Source of the DNA: Rickettsiales bacterium
GTDB lineage: Bacteria > Pseudomonadota > Alphaproteobacteria > Rickettsiales > UBA3002
Assembly (NCBI GenBank): GCA_947441895.1
Contig: CANEUT010000063.1
Location: 1-8,199, forward strand
Direction: 5' to 3'
Length of the DNA stretch: 8,199 bases
This document shows positions 6,617 through 8,199 of this stretch, one piece after another; position 1 is the first letter of the stretch; each line of letters starts with the position of its first letter. The notes under the pieces are model-generated. The model was not told where the DNA came from, did not search any database, and saw nothing but the letters and a program-made list of their open reading frames with translations. Made by a program: the position numbers and the translations under genes.

Positions 6617-7234
6617 TTATTCCTTCAGTTCTTTGCCTTTGCGATCTTCGAAAAGGCAGGCGGGGTTGCGGATGGGGTTATAAAGCGTTTGGTCTTCCAT
6701 TTCCCAATAATCGGGATTGCTGGCAATTTCACCAAGCAGTTTGCGTGATTTATCGTCGAGCTTCTCAATCGTCACCGTGTCTTCGTTGAGGATAATGCCA
6801 CTGTTGGGATAATTTTTTTTAAACGTTTCGCGCATGGCAGGGTTCAGGCGATAGCGTTGAAAAATGCCGTGCACCACGTTGAAGCGATAGATGCGGCCAC
6901 CGTTATCGGCTGCGTCTTTTTTCAGCAGCAGAAATTTCTGATCATCCAGCACCCAGCCGCGCACCAGTTGGCTTAAATCTTTGCCGGTTGGGTCACGGCG
7001 AAATTCGCTGACATAGAGTGATTCACCAATTTTATTAAGGCAGCTATCGGTCTTCGCCTCGTTCCATGCGGTGTCGAAGTTCTTCACCAGCAGGCAACCG
7101 GTAAGCAAAAGAAGAACGCTCGTCATTGCGAGGAGGCGCAGCCGACGTGGCAATCCAGACGGTAAGCGGTATCCAGCGCCGAAGACTCGGCGCGCTGGAT
7201 TGCCACGGCCTTTGGCCTCGCAATGACGAATCAT
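6617..7234 (-). CDS. Small lipoprotein of unknown function, amino end encoded by a repeat
   Basis: I do not recognise the family. The body is a soluble, charged domain of about 155 residues with three cysteines (lipobox Cys plus TDSC and PACLF). A lipobox LLLLTGC shows it is probably a lipoprotein anchored on the periplasmic face. The frame opens at ATG 7234, three bases after the J-protein stop, with GGAG 9 nt upstream (plus-strand 7244-7247). That start gives 205 residues, of which about 36 come from a palindromic repeat. Alternatives in frame are TTG at 7153 (178 residues, an ideal signal peptide with an RRLR n-region and Cys20) and ATG at 7126 (169 residues, a very short signal). Neither has a good Shine-Dalgarno. 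One base separates its stop from cobS, so it is probably co-translated with it. The start is uncertain; the gene itself is likely real. Confidence 0.75.
   Translation of the reverse strand: MIRHCEAKGRGNPARRVFGAGYRLPSGLPRRLRLLAMTSVLLLLTGCLLVKNFDTAWNEAKTDSCLNKIGESLYVSEFRRDPTGKDLSQLVRGWVLDDQKFLLLKKDAADNGGRIYRFNVVHGIFQRYRLNPAMRETFKKNYPNSGIILNEDTVTIEKLDDKSRKLLGEIASNPDYWEMEDQTLYNPIRNPACLFEDRKGKELKE
7120..7229. repeat. 110-bp palindromic element inside the lipoprotein reading frame
   Basis: The outer arms (7120-7133 and 7216-7229) are perfect 14-bp inverted repeats reading TCGTCATTGCGAGG. A second perfect 13-bp pair, CGTGGCAATCCAG (7146-7158) with 7195-7207, lies inside them. The centre holds a further GCGCCGA/TCGGCGC hairpin (7176-7182 with 7187-7193), and a second ATCCAG copy at 7171-7176 could compete for the right arm. 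The GTCATTGCGAG...GCAATCCAG pattern is typical of dispersed palindromes in alphaproteobacterial and Rickettsiales genomes. The minus-strand frame crosses it without a stop. Confidence 0.88.
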
Positions 7235-7237
7235 GAC

Positions 7238-7780
7238 TTACTTCTCCATATAATGCGTCAGCAGATGCTGATAGGCTTGGGTGATTTTTTTAAATGTTTC
7301 TTCCGCGTTGGCGTTACCACGATTTACATCGGGGTGGTATTTTTTTACCAGCTCACGATATTGCGTTTTAATGGTCACTTTATCGCTTGGATGTTCCAAA
7401 TCAAGCACGGCCAACGCATCTTTTTCGCGCGCGCTGATGGGGCGCACATCAGCCTTGAAGCTTGGCGCGTCACCAAACATGCGGCCAAAGGCTTCTTCCA
7501 GCCGCGCATTTGGGTTGCCCTTCAGCTGGTCCATGCGCCAAGTGGGGCGGTGGCCCGTGGTTGCGTCTTTCTGAAACGCATAAATTTCAGATTCATTCAT
7601 GCCTTCGAAATAATTCCAGTTTTTGTTGAATTCTTTGATGTGGCCTTCGCAGAACCACTGATATTCACGCAAGTTGGTGCGCGAGCGCGGGGCGCGAAAG
7701 TCGCCAGCTTCCATGCAGCCCGCCCAATAGCAGCGGTGGCCGGAAGGTTCGTGTTCGGTGGAATTTTTTCGCTTTGCCAT
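7238..7780 (-). CDS. J-domain (DnaJ-like) protein with an N-terminal Cys/His module
   Basis: This 180-residue protein has a C-terminal J-domain (about residues 120-177) with the HPD motif at 149-151, which stimulates Hsp70/DnaK ATPase. Before it lies a conserved alphaproteobacterial module with Cys17, Cys22, Cys44 and His47 (CX4C and CX2H), spaced as if to bind zinc, followed by EFNKNWNYFEGM (50-61). It has no Gly/Phe region or CXXCXGXG fingers, so it is not DnaJ itself but a specialised co-chaperone. It is the first gene of the minus-strand operon with the lipoprotein, cobS and cobT. No good Shine-Dalgarno precedes the ATG at 7780, because a large palindrome begins 5 bp upstream. The J-domain is certain; zinc binding is inferred from residue spacing. 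Confidence 0.92.
   Translation of the reverse strand: MAKRKNSTEHEPSGHRCYWAGCMEAGDFRAPRSRTNLREYQWFCEGHIKEFNKNWNYFEGMNESEIYAFQKDATTGHRPTWRMDQLKGNPNARLEEAFGRMFGDAPSFKADVRPISAREKDALAVLDLEHPSDKVTIKTQYRELVKKYHPDVNRGNANAEETFKKITQAYQHLLTHYMEK
7244..7247 (-). promoter_or_regulatory. Shine-Dalgarno supporting the distal lipoprotein start
   Basis: On the minus strand GGAG, continuing AAG, lies 9 nt before the ATG at 7234 and overlaps the last codons of the J-domain gene. It is the only good ribosome site near the three possible lipoprotein starts. It therefore favours translation through the repeat. Confidence 0.5.
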
Positions 7781-7784
7781 ATCA

Positions 7785-8053
7785 GGCGCTACTATCGGAT
7801 TGTAAGGCGTTGCGTTGCTGGAAAAAATCGTTGATTTGCAAGACGAAGCGGGTGCAGCGTAGCCATTCTACGTTAGCCCGCGTCAACACAGCGAGCGACG
7901 ATTTTTGCCGCACCCCTGTGGGCCATAGTTTATTTGGCCGAATAACGGCAAAAAATTTCTTTGCCGTAGATCCCGCTACGCCTTCAAAATTTTCTTTGTT
8001 CTTTGGCCAAATAAACATACGGCGCAATCTCCTTACAATCCGATAGCAGCGCC
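7785..8053. repeat. 269-bp nested palindrome filling the bolA/J-protein intergenic region
   Basis: The ends (7785-7807 and 8031-8053) are 23-bp inverted repeats differing at one base. Two stem-loop lobes lie inside. The left lobe is bounded by 7820-7830 and 7899-7909 (10 of 11 paired), with inner stems 7848-7852/7877-7881 and 7858-7862/7868-7872. The right lobe is bounded by GTTTATTTGGCC (7928-7939) and its exact inverse at 8005-8016, with inner stem CGGCAAA/TTTGCCG (7946-7952/7960-7966). It occupies most of the 325-bp gap 7781-8105, which otherwise holds no gene. Open frames cross it on both strands (7774-8046 +, 7782-8192 -) but lack family features and are taken as by-products of the palindrome. 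Confidence 0.85.
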
Positions 8054-8105
8054 TAGCAATATCGTGTAAATGATGCGAGTTTTCAATCGAGAATAGGGTG
8101 ATTTT

Positions 8106-8199
8106 ATGGCGATGGCAGAAAAAATTCGCACGGTGTTGGAAACAGCCTTTGCGCCAACCCATCTGGAGGTGGTCGACGATTCCGCCAAACATGCCGGTC
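8106..8199 (+). CDS. BolA-family protein, 3'-truncated by the window edge
   Basis: Only 31 codons are visible: MAMAEKIRTVLETAFAPTHL then EVVDDSAKHAG. The pattern K-I-x(3)-L-x(3)-F-x-P-x-H-L-E-V-x-D-x-S-x-K-H-A-G is the start of a BolA/IbaG fold. Proteins of this family pair with monothiol glutaredoxins in Fe-S cluster handling and regulation. AGGG (8095-8098) lies 7 nt before the ATG at 8106, favouring it over the ATG at 8112. Divergence from a J-domain gene followed by cobS and cobT is the usual alphaproteobacterial arrangement. Which BolA subgroup it is cannot be decided from this fragment. Confidence 0.85.
   Translation, partial: MAMAEKIRTVLETAFAPTHLEVVDDSAKHAG

Noticed and set aside
7774..8192. 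Open frames of 90 (+) and 136 (-) codons across the large palindrome
   Set aside because: Both follow the inverted repeat and overlap real gene starts; no domain or ribosome site supports them.

Overview
The window reads as a stretch of alphaproteobacterial chromosome of moderate GC. The gene order bolA / J-domain gene / cobS / cobT facing rpmB, recalled from general knowledge of alphaproteobacteria rather than looked up, is typical of that class. The intergenic palindromes resemble those of Rickettsiales-like and other host-associated or predatory alphaproteobacteria. The exact lineage cannot be fixed from this sequence alone.

Layout. Bases 1-1791 hold the 3' three quarters of gyrB (+), whose stop codon lies inside a strong 13-bp hairpin. 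Bases 1884-2996 hold a stand-alone gene (+) for a short protein that keeps the catalytic core of malonyl-CoA decarboxylase. After a 223-bp gap with a clear sigma70-type promoter comes rpmB (ribosomal protein L28, 3220-3525, +). It is followed by a small direct-repeat/hairpin unit and a terminator that could serve both strands.

A tightly packed minus-strand operon converges on rpmB. In transcription order it is: a J-domain protein with a Cys/His N-terminal module (7780-7238), a small lipoprotein of unknown function (7234-6617), cobS (6615-5641) and cobT (5635-3743). Junctions are 1-5 nt, so translation is probably coupled. CobS (MoxR-type AAA+ ATPase) and CobT (vWA/MIDAS protein) form the ATP-driven pair of the aerobic cobaltochelatase, but the large chelatase subunit CobN is not in the window. 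The chaperone, lipoprotein and Fe-S-related neighbours leave a B12-independent role open. A divergent bolA gene starts at 8106 and runs off the right edge.

The least ordinary content is three palindromic repeats around this operon: a 71-bp inverted repeat touching the cobT stop, a 110-bp element that is translated as the amino end of the lipoprotein, and a 269-bp nested palindrome filling the bolA/J-protein intergenic region. I found no tRNA, rRNA, CRISPR array, transposase or prophage gene.
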